The position numbers were made by a program, and so were the translations under genes. A stretch of 64,000 nucleotides of DNA, from positions 18,848,001 through 18,912,000 of the forward strand of contig NC_068569.1 in NCBI RefSeq assembly GCF_025698545.1, written 5' to 3'. Shown here piece after piece: positions 11,954-24,745 of the stretch. The stretch's first letter is position 1. The number at the start of each line of letters is the position of its first letter. Source of the DNA: Gossypium raimondii (Eukaryota; Streptophyta; Magnoliopsida; Malvales; Malvaceae). Below the pieces are notes generated by a model. It saw only the letters and a list, made by a program, of their open reading frames with translations. It was not told the origin of the DNA and did not search any database.

Positions 11954-13489
11954 CTAATTATTCAGAACACTCTCAAGTTTAGAAGGGCGAACATCTAATA
12001 AGATCTCTTCTTCAGTTGTTTCTTCATATTCGGCACTGATGTGAACATTTCCCAACATTTCTTCATTCATCGCATTCCCTTCATTATTCGTATGATTGAG
12101 CAGCGGGTTTTCTGTACTGATTGAATCATCAAATTTGACAATGCCCATTTTGATAAACCTTTCGACCAACTTTTTAAAGGCAGTGCAATTCTCTATTGAA
12201 TGCCCCGTAATTCCCGCATGGTAGTCGCATTGTGCATTCATATCGTACCATTTGGGATAAGGAAGTTGTAAAGGGGTCAAGTAACGAGATGCAACAATAT
12301 GCGCATCGAACAAGCTTTGATACAGCTCCTTATATGACATCGGAATTTGTGTGAACTGGAGCTTCTCAGTACCTGGTTTCACTCCAGGTTCTTACTTTAA
12401 AGGGCTCTGATGGCTGGTGGTCTTTGTCTTTGGCCTGCCCACAGTGATTGGTTTTGAGTGGCCCTTGTTATATTCGCCTACATTATCCCTTTTATTCCCC
12501 TTCTTCCTTGGGGACTTTGTAGTGTTTGGGTACTCTACCCTCATCTGCTTTATTTCAGCTAGATTAGCAACAGGATTAACTAAATCGTTCCTCAAATTGG
12601 ATCCTAAGCCTGTTAGGTAATTCACTGGTGTCGATGTACCAGTCTGATAGTGTTGGGATCCGATAGTAAAAAGTGCTCCTTGCGGACGCCCATCTGGCTG
12701 AACCTGGACACTTGTCGAAGTACAATCTAAGGAATAGACAAGATCCTCATTATCGACCCCAAAGTAAACCACCGGGTCATTCACTTCTTTTGACTTTCTA
12801 GCTAGCAATCGGTTGAACTAGTTTATCATAGTTCTCCGTAATTCTAGCATCTGATCTCTCATCTCCTGTTGAAATTCAGTCAATTGCTTCTGCATCTGAA
12901 TCTGCATTCGCTCTAACTTTTCCAACCTTCATTCCATTTTTCTAACCTTTGTTTGGATATCGTAAGGGTGTTTGGTTGGTTGGTTTTCCAGGTTAGCTGG
13001 AATAAATTTACTTGTTTAGACTCTTTCAATAGATTTTAATGCATGTAATGCAAATGCATGAAATGAATGCCTAAAGAGACGTTGATTCTGATTCAATTAC
13101 ATTTAGAAAACTTTTCCAGAAAGTAAATTCCCTTACATAAAATGGATACATGTACGGCTTCACCTTCATATTCCAAGAAACAACATCGGTCTTTTTCTTC
13201 ATCCGCATGTTTGAGGTAATCTTGCTAATAGATGCCATTGCTAGCTCCACTCTTGATCTTGGTTGCAATCCATCACCTGCCCGTCCTCATAAGGCTCGTC
13301 CGGCTCTTTAAGGGGTGGAATGTTGAAGGCTCTTAGACAATTGCCTTGAATCCTCAGGCCACGAAGCAGGGTCACGAACTCTTCCATCGCCATTCTTGTG
13401 TTTCTCAGAATATATTCAGGCAGTCGTATTGTTTTCCACTTTATCAAGGAATTCGTATTCCACGACAAGCTTTCTAAGTTAGTAATCAA
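11954..13489 (-). pseudogene. Retrotransposon gag remnant, internally deleted
   Basis: Three open stretches lie in succession on the minus strand: 13241-13489, 12392-12808 and 11954-12382. They are separated by stops and frame changes. The last contains PYPKWYDMNAQCDYHAGITG followed by HSIENCTAFKKLVERF. Its C-x2-H-x5-H-x4-C spacing is a zinc-knuckle-like variant typical of the 3' part of gag in this type of plant element. The middle stretch runs from an N-terminal-like part straight into a basic segment (SPRKKGNKRD), as though the central capsid domain had been removed. Gag would normally package the element RNA; this copy is not intact. Confidence 0.65.
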
Positions 13490-14073
13490 ACTTGAATCAA
13501 TATCTCTTTCTTAAAATGCAGATGCAATGCAATCATAACCAAAACACAACAAGAGGGGTTAGCACAAAACAGAAGTAAGCAAGGAAAACAAAAGTACCTA
13601 GTCGGGTAGTCACTAGGGATTTAGAGTGGCTCCACTTAGGATGTGTTCTGAAGTCCACTATATGAGGTTTGGCTCTAAAGTACGGGTACCCGAACCAGCA
13701 GATTCCTCAATCCTCACCCATTATAGGCTCATATGGACTGAGTTCAGTTCAGGGGAATACATTTCCCTATGGCCATGCGGAGATGAAAATCTCACGAAAA
13801 CATAGGTATGGATGTATCCCGGAAGCGATTCACTATCCCATGCGGAGGTGAAAACCTCACGAAGGCGTAGTTTCTCACTCCCACTTAAAAAGGTGTGACC
13901 AACGGTCATGCAATGCAATATGCAGAAATATACATCTAAACGCAGTAATTACAAACAAGATGATAAAAACTGAAATAAAGACAAATGAAATGCAATACAA
14001 GGATCGTGTCAAGTTTTCCATCTTTGACAAAAGACAAAGTAACCAACACATGGCTCGACTCTCTTATTTTACC

Positions 14074-14091
14074 TCCCCAGTGGAGTCGCCA
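14074..14091 (-). other. Primer binding site (Arg-tRNA type)
   Basis: The minus strand reads TGGCGACTCCACTGGGGA, three bases inside the 5' LTR. The plus strand is therefore a tRNA 3' end finishing in CCA. I match it to a plant tRNA-Arg whose acceptor stem begins GACTCCA; that identification is from memory. Arg-tRNA priming is described for Ogre/Tat elements. Confidence 0.75.
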
Positions 14092-14094
14092 AGC

Positions 14095-15370
14095 TGTTGA
14101 CACCATTTTTTTTGTTAAAACAGGGTCGACTAGGATTTTGAAAAAAGAATGAAAACGGGAGTCGCCACCAATCTTTTTTTTGATAAGGTGTGATCGGGTC
14201 ACCTCGAAAAATGGTTGTTTTTAATAAATGATTTAATTTTTATTAAAAAAACGATTTCGGTCTACGAAATTTAGAAAACGGGTTCGGGAGTCGGTTACGC
14301 ACGAGGAAGGATTAGCACCTCGATACGCCCAAAATTGGTACCTAGTTGATTTATTAATGTCTTGGTGTCGAAAATTAAAAAAACTCGAAAAGAATTTAAA
14401 AATATGATCCCTCCTTATATTGCTATTTTAAAAATGTCTCGAATAAATCAAAATGAAAAATGCCTTCTTATCTCGAATTAACAAGATGTCACATCCAGTA
14501 AGTTAGGACACGACACCTCGTACTTTTTTGAGAGTAAGCTTGCCTCTTATTTTGTTGTTTAAACTTCATTTATTTTAATTTTTAAAGGATACTCGGTTAT
14601 TTAGGATCAACGCGAGAAAATCAAGCTCGAGAAGTTAGGGCACGATTTTCTCGAATTTTCTAAATATGGAATATTGCCTTTATTTTCGAAAAATCCTCGT
14701 ATCGAGAAAACAACGTGTCATATCCAATGCGTTAGGACACAACATATTGAAACCCCGATAATGAGCTTTTATTTATTTTTTATTTAAAGAGGATTCTCGA
14801 TTATTTAGATTCGATGAAGAAAATTGGAACCCAACACGTTATGGCTCAATCCTCTCGAAGATCCCAAATACCGAGTATTACTTTTATTTTCAAAATCTTC
14901 CGTTTTTACAAATCTGAGTAAAAATGGGTGTAATAAAATAACAATGATGATGATGTAAGTAGAATGATAATACGAGCAATAGCATCAAAGATAAGATAAA
15001 TAAAAAGGATGAATCAACAACATACAAGAAAACAAGCATATAAGCAAATGAGATTAAAATATTTTAAAATAATGATGAAAACGTAAATAGATATAATTAT
15101 AAAGAATGTAAGAAGATATATATGTAAGTATACATCAAAGTTTAAAAATAATAAAAATATAAGTAAATAATGATAATTTATATATAAAAAAATGTCAAAA
15201 GTATGTGCGTATATATGTATTTTAAAATTATAAAACCTAAAAAGTATATATGTATTTAAAAGAAATATATATATGTAAATAAAATTATAAAATATAAAAA
15301 TATATGTGTGTATATATTCGTGAAAGTAGAAAGATGTATATAGACAAAAATATATGAGTACGTATGTATG

Positions 15371-15405
<35 letters not shown>

Positions 15406-16785
15406 ATAAAAAGGTATATAGATTATAGAATATAAAGAATATATGTATGAGTATGTATACATATAAATTGGGAAAAATATGTACGTGTATTATAAAAATG
15501 CATGCATGTATTTATATTGACTTAAATCAAGTAATACAAACAATAAGAAAAATATTAGGTAAATAAAATATACACATATATATAACTTAAAATAAATAAT
15601 AAAGGAACTCCCCTTTTCTTTAAAAAAAAAAAAATTAAATGAACTAAAGGATGAAATTAAAATCAAACCAAAATCCGGGGGTCTAAACTGTAAATAAAAA
15701 GCTCAGGGACTGAACTTGGATACGCCTAAAGACTGGAGGACTGATCAGGCAATATGCCCCAATCCCAGAGTGCAGCGTTTCAATGCAAATGACCGCACAT
15801 GGTCAAAGGACCAGACTGAAGCAGAAACAAAATTCGCGGTCCAAATAAAAAAAATAGAAAGGTCAGATTGCGCATCAAGCGCAAGATGGAAGGACCAAAT
15901 GCGCAAATTACCCATTAGGGCAAAACATGCGCATATCTCCATCAAACGGCACCGTTTAAATGTTTTTATTACTTAAAAAAAATTGAAACCCTCATTTGCA
16001 ACCTCTGTTACAAAAAGAAAAAAAAATGGGATCCTCTTCAGCCCCCTCCCACTATTCGGCCACGGAGCCACCGCTTGCGCCGCCGGGATCAAAGACCGAC
16101 GACGAAGAACATAGGCTTTTCAGCCCTTGTTTCGCGGCGTACCCGAGAGTCGGGTTTCCAACCCGAGGGACCATTAGACCCACCTTAAGGCCCGATTCCG
16201 CCGACGGCAAAGGAGATCTCCGTCGACAGAGCTACGCGGTGGTTCCAGGTACGCTTCTTTCCCTCTTTTCCCTTTTTATTTTCGTAGATAAAAAGAAATA
16301 AAATAAAATAAAATAAATAAAAAATAAATAGAATAGAATAGAACACTAGATCTGAAACAAAAAATGAAATATCACATTGGAATATTTTTTATTTCCCTTG
16401 TGTTCGTAAAAAGAGAGGAAGAAGGCTACAATGGTGAGATTTCGACTTTTATAGCCGATCTATATAACTTTTAATTTCTATTTTTTGTCTTTTTGCTATT
16501 TGTTTCTTCTGTTGCTGCGTGTTGCTCATTTTGCAGGTGTCAGACGCGTTGGTGCAGGCGACGGCAGAGGCGTGCGAGTAGGCCGGCGTGTGCTGAAGGC
16601 GTGACAGAGGCTGAGCGGCGCACATGGGCAGTAGGGGCTGCTAGGTTTTTTCTAAAATGTGTTTAGGCTATTGGGCTTATCTGGCCATTAGGGTTTTTTC
16701 TGATTTGGGCATATTGGGTCTTTGAACTGTAAATATTTTTATTGTTATTTTTGGGTTTTGGGTCTGGGCAAAATTTGGCCTTACA
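14095..16785 (-). repeat. Right LTR (5' LTR in element orientation)
   Basis: 2,691 bp, with the same TG...CA ends as the left LTR and followed by the target duplication ATACT. It is 27 bp longer than its partner, mostly through many 1-3-base differences between about 15680 and 16620. A TA microsatellite lies near 15377-15400. Confidence 0.93.
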
Positions 16786-16790
16786 ATACT

Positions 16791-17333
16791 AATTTTCGAT
16801 TATAATCATCTCATTTTAAATAAATATAAACAAAATATATATTTGATGCATTAATCGATACCTCATATACATAAATCATATTTAAACAAAAACCTCAGGA
16901 ATATAAAAAAAAAAAAACAAGAAATATATATCCATATAAATGTTGGCATCTTAATTGAAGAAAAGAATGTTTGCTAACATGTTTTGTCATACGTGAATTT
17001 TTTCTCTATCACAAGTGAGTAGAGTTCTGAATTTTATTCAATTAACGACTGTTATAAGCAATGAAAATTAACATCCAAACTTGGAACCCCATGAAGCTTT
17101 TGCCGATATCACGAAACATAAATTCAGCAGGCCATAATTTACTACATGAATTGCATCAGTAAACAAATTCTATTCATCAAATATATCCTAAGCCCTGTGA
17201 ACTAGGACTTAAGTTTAGCTAATATTATTTCCATTTTATTCTATTTGTATCATGTTTATTATATATTGTAAACATTGAGGAGGGAAAGAGCTAAAAATTG
17301 TAAAATCACGATAATAATGTGAATTTTAAATAC
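16791..17333. other. Intergenic between the retrotransposon and the TMEM135-like gene
   Basis: AT-rich, no gene seen. It lies downstream of the minus-strand TMEM135-like gene and should contain its 3' UTR and polyadenylation site. Confidence 0.5.
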
Positions 17334-20300
17334 CTATCTCAAACTGCTCTTCTGTTTTTGCAATGATGGGTTTTCGCATGGTGGAGGAGGCACACCAAAG
17401 ATCCAATCAAGAACATTTAAGTACTTGGAGTTAAACAGTTCCCTCTCCTGTGCGTAGCAATGCATTATGATAGCTGTCGACAAGCTGAATATCATCACGT
17501 CAGGTCTCTTCAGATTCTTCGACCGTGGCAAATACCCGATGTCAGCCACCCATGTAAAGAAGCTCTCTATGGCTCGTGCAAGGCAGTAGAGTGATATCTC
17601 CATCCGCCTGCTTTTCTTCTCAATAGCAACACTCAGACCGGCTGGAAACTGCACAAAAAATGGACTTAGGCTTACAACTTATATGTTAAAATTCTATGTT
17701 ACTCGGACACGGTCATGAGTTTCGATATATGAATTCAAGATGGATATATTTGTTACTTTTTTAAGCCTTGCTATGTATTTGTCGAGTCATGGATGTTTGA
17801 ATATATGTAGAACATGGGTATTCCAAGTAGGATAAATTGAAAGAGTCCTTTACCGATCCAATTGCTATCAATGGTATGCTACATCTTCTCAAGAACCCAA
17901 ACAGCATGCAAGTCCACATCCTGTTTAAAAACTTAGTGGTTAGCTCAATACAAAGGCCAATATTTTCAATGAAATTAGCATGAGATTGTTACATTGCCAT
18001 TTTTAATTTGACATGGAAGATTTTAGGCAAACATATTAGCCTATTCAAAGCCTAATAGTCTGTGGTTTATTCAGAGTCAACGGTGTTCATGGCACTGCAA
18101 TCTTACACAACTTGATGTATGACATAGCTAGATATCGCAAATTAGTAGTAAAGCCAGTAGCTTTCATATAAATGATTCTTTTCTTCCAATTTCTAAAATT
18201 CACTGCTAGGAAAACATAAACATTCCTTTTTGTTTTGGATCTCAAGAACCACATTTTATCATGCGATTGATTTTGTTAAATTCAACTATATCTTTTTGCT
18301 AAAATTACAACCAGATGCAGAAATTTCTAAGTCGCTTTCAACTAACAATTTCAGGAAGATATTCTCCCACTGTTTTCTTTCTAAGCGTATTTACCATGCT
18401 TTAGTTATTTTAACGGAAAAAATCATATCTCAAGGGAGAAGTCTAATTGAAGTTGAAAAACATTAGAAAATACTGATCATGGAGAAATTTTTTTTTAATA
18501 TAATGCATGGCGCGGTAGAAAAAATATAACACTAACCAAGCTGATGTGCAATAGGTGGCTAAAAATAAGCTTGATCTGGCAATATCAACAATACCTTTTC
18601 CTAATATTGTGCAAGGCCTGCATTAAGTTCAAAATAACTTTGTCAGAGAATAATTTTAACATGGAGCTCGAGAGGGGAGGAATAAAACATTTGACAAGTC
18701 TACCAAAAACTATAGGATCCAACATAACAAGCTCAACCTCAATCAAATTGTAAAATGGCCTTTACCTACTATGCTAATCATGGAGGGGCAGCGCAGAATA
18801 AACAGAATAATACAAAGTAAACAAGTTCCTTCCTTTTTTCCCAATAAAAATAAGTAGGCAAACAGTAAGTGAAAATTTCACCCAGCTTAAAAAAAAAAGT
18901 CAAGAACAAGAAAAAAGTCTAACTGCGTTACCTTTTGAAGAGACCTTGATGATGAACTATCAAAGCAGGAATCAAATAAACTGGAAGGTATACTGGTAAT
19001 GCCCTTTTATATGCTTCAATAAGAAAAGTAATTGCATGTGCTCTGCATGATTTATTCCCGTGTACCATCTGCAAATAGCTTGAGAATTTAAGCTTAATTC
19101 TCAGAAATAACAATATACTTTACTGGCAAAGCTTCAAGCATTAGTGGCTTGACTGCTTGTATTCGAAGTCCATTATTAACTTTCTAAAGTTATGAGTCAT
19201 TTAAACAGAAATCACATACAAAATGATACCTACAAGAAAATCAGTTTTGCTTCAGCTATCAATATTGATTAATGCAAGTACTCCAACGATCTTATCACAA
19301 AGGGAACAGTTTTTTGGAAGAATATCTTGAATTGTAAATTGCAAATGAAATCTGTTTGCAAGGCCTATGAGGACTTCAAAGAATGATCAAGTGTGCTACA
19401 TAGTTTTGGCTAATACGGATAACTCCATATGATAACTATATAATTTTAAAGCTGTCAAAAACACGTGCTTTTTACATTTACAAGTTCCAACAAGAAGACC
19501 AAAAGCACTAAGTTAGTTCAAAATTTGAGAGTTACAAGGCAGCATTAGGTTGATGACCAGACCAACTGAAGTCACGTGGCAATAAAATACAAGGTTGCTT
19601 TGTCTATTCATATAGCTTCATGTGCCACGTACTTCTGTTTTCGAATTTTCTGTTTGCAATCTCTGATAAACTATAATGATGGAGAGTTTTTATCCCCCAA
19701 GAACGAGCATTATGAGATATGAAGAGAATGAGGGAAACTAAAAGCTAGATGTCACTTCAAATTCATTTCTTAACCAAAGGTCCAAAACCACCTTACTTGG
19801 TTTTCTTGCAAATAATTATATACAATGTGCTATAACTTAATAATCGTGAAGACAATAATTGAGATACATATCTGTCCTGGTCCAGATCCTGAATGGAAAA
19901 AGATGCACCCGTCTTTGTTGGTGTTATTCGAGATATGGTCCTAAATGATTAAAACAAAATGGAGATGTCTTATTTATATCGGACACTGTAAAGAGGGAAA
20001 AGGCTTTGTTGTTATTCTTTTTGAATCAATGGAAGAAAGAAGGGCAAATAAATAAGGAATGCATGCCATGAACAAGGGTTCGTACTACTCAGCAGAACAA
20101 CCAGAAGGAGAAACAAGGATCATACCGAACAAGGGATTTTCATGTTTGGATCTAGTTTAACGTCAACCCCTGTTGCCTTATAAATTTTCTCTATTGCTTC
20201 CAAAGTAGTGAATGGAAGGTCACTTGCTAGCTCTTTTACACCTTGCAGTATGACAATGTCTTTTCCACCATGTTGATTGAGAAAGGACTTATATGATGGG

Positions 20301-21433
20301 GGCAAACAATCTTGCTTCAAGATGTAAGAAGACCTGAAAGTATAAATGCTCCCACTTGAAAACAATGCCCAAAAAGGTAATAATAGTACATTTATCATCC
20401 TTTTAGGAGAACTAGTAAAACACATATTATGTTGAAGGATACAATTACATGTACAACTTGTAAAGCTACACAATGGCATACAGCAACTACCATGATTAGA
20501 CAACAACAATTGCAATAAAGTTTAATGGCTGAAATCCAAATAACCAAGAGAATTTAACAGGAGTAACATACAATATTTCCGAAGTGGAGAGACACATAAG
20601 GAATATGTCACCATGCTTCCAAGTAAGAGGTTTACAAAACTTCCCAAACCGTTTACTCTTTATTCCACAACGTGATGCCAATACGGCAGCTTGCATGAGT
20701 ATGTATATAGCCAAACTCGTATGTCGCGTGTTAGATCCGGTAAGAAGCATGGAAGGTCCTGCAACCAGCCCGGCTACTAATGCCCGCCATTTCGCGGTCC
20801 TTATTCAAAATTTAACACTCCACTAAATGAAACTCGAGTTCATAAAAACTTTCATTTCAAGTAAAGATAAGAAAATTAAGATTAAGAGCATTGCCTGTGA
20901 TTTCCTCCGCAAGCAGCAACGGTTTCATCTACGTAAACAAATGTACCAGCAAAAGTACCAAGAAAAATACCGTATCTCAGTGTCTCCTTAATCGCCATAG
21001 AAATTGCTTCTTTATCAGAAAACGCCTCAACTTTCCTAAATCAGAAAATTGTTATTATTTTGTTTTGTTTTCAAGCAATTTAAAAAGAAGTGATCAAAAT
21101 TTATGAAACAAATTACTTTGGTTTCTTGCGCCGCAAGCGTGCGAGAATGGAGAAGATAGCTAAGCCACCTTGCAGGCCAGCTCCAATTGAGAAGCCTTTA
21201 GCTGAAGCGACGAAAATTCTCCGCAACCTCTCGGAATCAGTTAACAGGACTGGATCAAAACCGAGCTCAGAGGAAGAACATGATGAAGGTTCAGACCTCG
21301 GGCAATGCATGCATGTCTCGTCGTGCGATGCGGAGATACCGAAATTAGTGGCTCCATCATAACCACCATTCTCGCCGGGAGAACAGGAGCAGCAACATCC
21401 ACCGTTGATGGCTCCGTCTCCGGACGGCGACAT
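17334..21433 (-). CDS. TMEM135-like multi-pass membrane protein, 470 aa
   Basis: Seven exons join in frame: 21117-21433, 20895-21035, 20572-20799, 20126-20333, 18932-19068, 17854-17920, 17648-17334 (1413 bp, 470 aa). The N-terminus is glycine- and cysteine-rich (CCCSCSPG, then CMHCPR). Hydrophobic helices follow, including YGIFLGTFAGTFVYVDE, ALVAGLVAGPSMLL and LPVYLPVYLIPALIV. The layout (LG.F.G.FV, a KW.AL.AG..AG segment, a late ERKSRR-like EKKSRRMEISLY motif) matches the TMEM135 family. In animals that family sits in peroxisomes and mitochondria and affects lipid and mitochondrial dynamics; a similar role in plants is inference. Intron 2 (20800-20894) starts with GC instead of GT (CACAG|GCAATG). 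The GC donor is required to keep the frame and the family match. All other introns are GT-AG. Confidence 0.85.
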
Positions 21434-21604
21434 GATGAACCTACGGTTTCGCGTAGCGGAACTAACGAAGTTTCTTTTTGGAAGAAAAAAAATTCAGGAA
21501 ATGATGAATTATTTTGGAGCCTGCAAGGTTGGTGGGAAATTAAAGAACCGAAGTTTCAAACTTTTCTGCTTTAGGGATTATCGAGTAGGCCATTGATAGA
21601 CCGA

Positions 21605-21610
21605 CACGTG
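21605..21610. promoter_or_regulatory. G-box CACGTG upstream of the TMEM135-like gene
   Basis: A palindromic CACGTG lies about 172 bp upstream of the start codon. It is a common target of bZIP and bHLH factors in plant promoters; function here is not shown. Confidence 0.35.
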
Positions 21611-22039
21611 TACCAATAAACTTTCTTTTGTTGCGGTTTTTTCCGGTGCTTCCGAGTCCAAACATTTCATTCTCAGTCGTCAAAATTTATAAACTGTTAT
21701 AAATATTTTATTATTTTTCGAATTTAATCTTTTATCGGAAGCAGTGTTTTATATCAATTATATTTTTTTTATGTTTATAAATATTTTATTACTTTTCGAA
21801 TTTAATATTTTATTTTTATTTCATAATATATTATAATCACGAGATTTTTTTTTTAAATGGATCTCCTTTGAATTTTCTTCTTCCTTCTTTCTTATAGCCA
21901 AGTTCTTTTAAAAATATTCACCCCGGTACCGGTAAGAGAGAGAGAGAGAGGAGTCAAACCACTAATTCCTAATTTTTCTTTTCGAGCCACCTAGCTTAAA
22001 TCACTTATTGTAATGAATGCAATAACATTTAGAAATCTT
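21611..22039. other. Intergenic / promoter side of the TMEM135-like gene
   Basis: AT-rich, with two near-copies of TATTTTATTA(C/T)TTTTCGAATTTAAT at about 21708 and 21784 and a short GA run near 21934-21951. No gene seen. Confidence 0.4.
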
Positions 22040-22920
22040 ATTAGTGTGGAAGTTTATGAAATATTTGATATGTATCTAATGGTTATTGTTAAAATCTTTT
22101 ATATGAATTAGTATATGATGAAGTTGATATTGAAATTCTTGAAGAATTTAGAAGGGTAGAAGCATATAAAATTTCAGGAAATTGTTCAATATATTTGTAT
22201 AAACATTTATATGAATTGAAATGATTTCAACATATATGGTAAATTCAACTTAGCGAATAATAGTTGAAGAAAGACTATAAAGTGATCCAAAATACATATA
22301 TACATATTTTAGAATGATCATGAAGTTTGTTATGATTATTGTTGGAATTTCAAGAGATCAAAATATATTTTTCTTAAAATTCTTCCTCACTCATGACTTT
22401 TAGAAGAATGATGATATAAACGTCTATCAAACTCATTTAAGTGATCATAATTTGAATATATAAAATATGAGATATTATATGATGTTGTCACAAACGGAGT
22501 AAATATGCATTGTACTATTTTTTACCTTAACCGAGATTTTTTTCATTGAATTTTCTTGGTAAGGTTTTTAACGAGATAACATGTTATGCGTATTATAGAT
22601 ATGTGCACTTTTTTTCCCTTCATTAAGAATATTGTTCCACATGGTTTCTAACTTTGTAAAATTTTAACGAGACACATTATCTACTAACGAACATCCTAGG
22701 GGTATTATAAATATTTTATTATTATGTGGGTGTCGATCAATATTAAAATAAGTATGATATGTATTAGGATTTTAATATTTGATAGAAGTAGAGTTTTATA
22801 CCATGTATACTACTTACTTCTATAAATATAAACTTAAAAATATTGTAAAATATTTTCATTGAGTAAAATACATAATTATTTTTGCGCTTTTTATCTTTAT
22901 TTCATAACATAAACGTAATA
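22040..22920 (+). mobile_element. Copia-type retrotransposon relic (pol end plus LTR)
   Basis: Around 22185-22350 the plus strand conceptually reads like the reverse-transcriptase segment of a copia element (a YLYKHLYELK-like run where functional copies have LYGLKQ), broken by many stops. Near 22560-22720 is the pre-LTR region with a decayed purine tract (CCTAGGGGTATT). This is followed by an LTR-like segment that starts near 22695 with TTATAAATATTTTATT, carries a TATA-like CTATAAATATAAAC near 22819 and ends near 22915 at TTTCATAACA. It is old and non-functional. Boundaries are approximate and the matching is from memory. Confidence 0.5.
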
Positions 22921-24745
22921 ATAAAAAAACATCTTGGGTTGACTAACCGTTGATATAATTCTCTTGGTAAATTATGATACATCGTCGGAATTTTATAACT
23001 AGGGCCAGTCACTAGTTAGCAAAAATCACCTCAATTGCCTGCAAATTCCAAATTCCAAAATCTAATATTATATTTAATTTCATTTTTATGCTCTTGTCAT
23101 TACTCCTTGTATTTTGATTTTCTGTTTCTTTAGTCTATGCCAAATTTGTTAAATGATATTGAAAAAAATCAAGGTCTTTCCCCGATATCTATACACTTTA
23201 AACTTTTAAAATTTACTTCTTCTATTTATTTGATTTAAAAGATAAAATCCATAACTTCTAGCTTGAATATGCAACATTTTAATTTTCAAATGTTTGATGC
23301 AATAATCAAATTGTAATTGAAAACACACATTAAAATATAGAAAAATTCAATTAATAAGGTAACAAATTTTAATTTTTAAATTAAGGAGTTTAAATCTTAG
23401 AGTCAACATTGTTGTGAAGATTTTCTTAAACCTGATTAGGCTTAAATAGTAAAAACAAATCTTGAGATTGAAAATATAACAACTAAATTTAGAAATCCAA
23501 ACCATTAAAAACATAGTTAGAGAAATGAATACAAAAAATGAATTTGGGTGAGAGATCTATATTTTTTAATGTTTTTAAAATATAAGTGGATTGCATATGC
23601 CTTCCAGTGGAGGCAGAATTAGACGTGAAATGTTTTTTATCAATAGTAGTTATAAAAAATATTGCTACCAGTAGGATTATTTTTTAAAACAACTACCTTT
23701 GAGAACAACATGTTGGAAACAACTACCTTGGGGAACAACCTTGCAAGGATAGTAAGATTCTTGGGTGTTCATTATTGAAATATCTTGAAAGAGCATTACT
23801 TAGATATATATTTTGTTAAGTTTGCTTCTTCAAATTTTTTAGAATACAAGACGTTTTCCTTACCTCTTCATTGAGCAAACAGTGCATTTACACAACGGGT
23901 GTAACTTTCATGTAACCCTTCTTATACCTATTATTCATATAACTTACCTTCCATTATTCACATTTAAGTAACTTCAACCACATCCATAACCCATTATTTT
24001 ATCACATTCATTTCAACCTTCAAGGACTTGAATCTTTTGACGAACTTGAGTACTCTAAAATTCTCTTTACAACTCCCTTACTATTATTTCTGCAACCACC
24101 ATGGCTCTCACTTTTCTCAACCTCCTATAGTTTACATCACCGCCTAACACAACACTTTCCAAAATCTACTTCGTTATTGATTTGTAACATTTCCTCATTT
24201 AACCAAAAAAACCCCTTACAAATGCCAATATTGACTACTACATTTCAGTGAATTGACACGAGGTTATTCCGTCTTTTTGCCCAAAGATGGTGACAAATAG
24301 TTGAATCCTTCTTATCAAAAGTTCCAAATAATTTGGAAGTATCAACTGCACGTCATTCATAAAGGCTTAGATCATACATCCCCTCCCCCTTCTTCAACCA
24401 CCCAAGGTCCCATAGAAAATGCTTAAATGCAGTACTAAGCTCCGGATCTTAAGCACCATAAAGCGTCAGAAAACAGCATAAATAAAAGCAAGCATCGAAA
24501 CTATGGAAGTCAGTTCAATCAAATTGGATGGTCGGTCTATCAATCAAGAAAAGGATTTAAGATGTCAATAAAGGTTTTCTCTCTTGTCAAGTACAAAAAT
24601 ATGTGAAGAACATCAATGATAAATTGACAACTGTTAAATTTAAATGACTAATACTTACCACTATGAACCTTTGTGCTCTGATCATTTTATAGTCAATCTA
24701 CAACATCCTACCAATCCTTTTCCTGAGTGGATCCATTGTCTCTCT
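22921..24745. other. Intergenic, no gene recognised
   Basis: AT-rich with frequent stops on both strands. The right end (about 24600-24745) should include the 3' UTR of the mitochondrial carrier gene. Confidence 0.5.

Larger units (their letters stand above)
4095..16785 (-). mobile_element. Complete non-autonomous Ty3/gypsy LTR retrotransposon (Tat-like)
   Basis: The element is 12,691 bp and is flanked on both sides by the 5-bp target duplication ATACT (4090-4094 and 16786-16790). It has long direct LTRs (4095-6758 and 14095-16785). The primer site, gag remnant and pol remnant all read on the minus strand, so the right LTR is the 5' LTR. In element order the interior (6759-14094) holds an Arg-type primer binding site, a decayed gag region, a short piece from the protease-RT linker, a spacer, a large tandem-repeat array and a purine tract. 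No RT, RNase H or integrase motifs were found, so movement would need proteins from a relative. An Arg-tRNA primer, very long LTRs and 3' tandem repeats fit the Tat/Ogre lineage; that assignment is inference. Confidence 0.92.
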
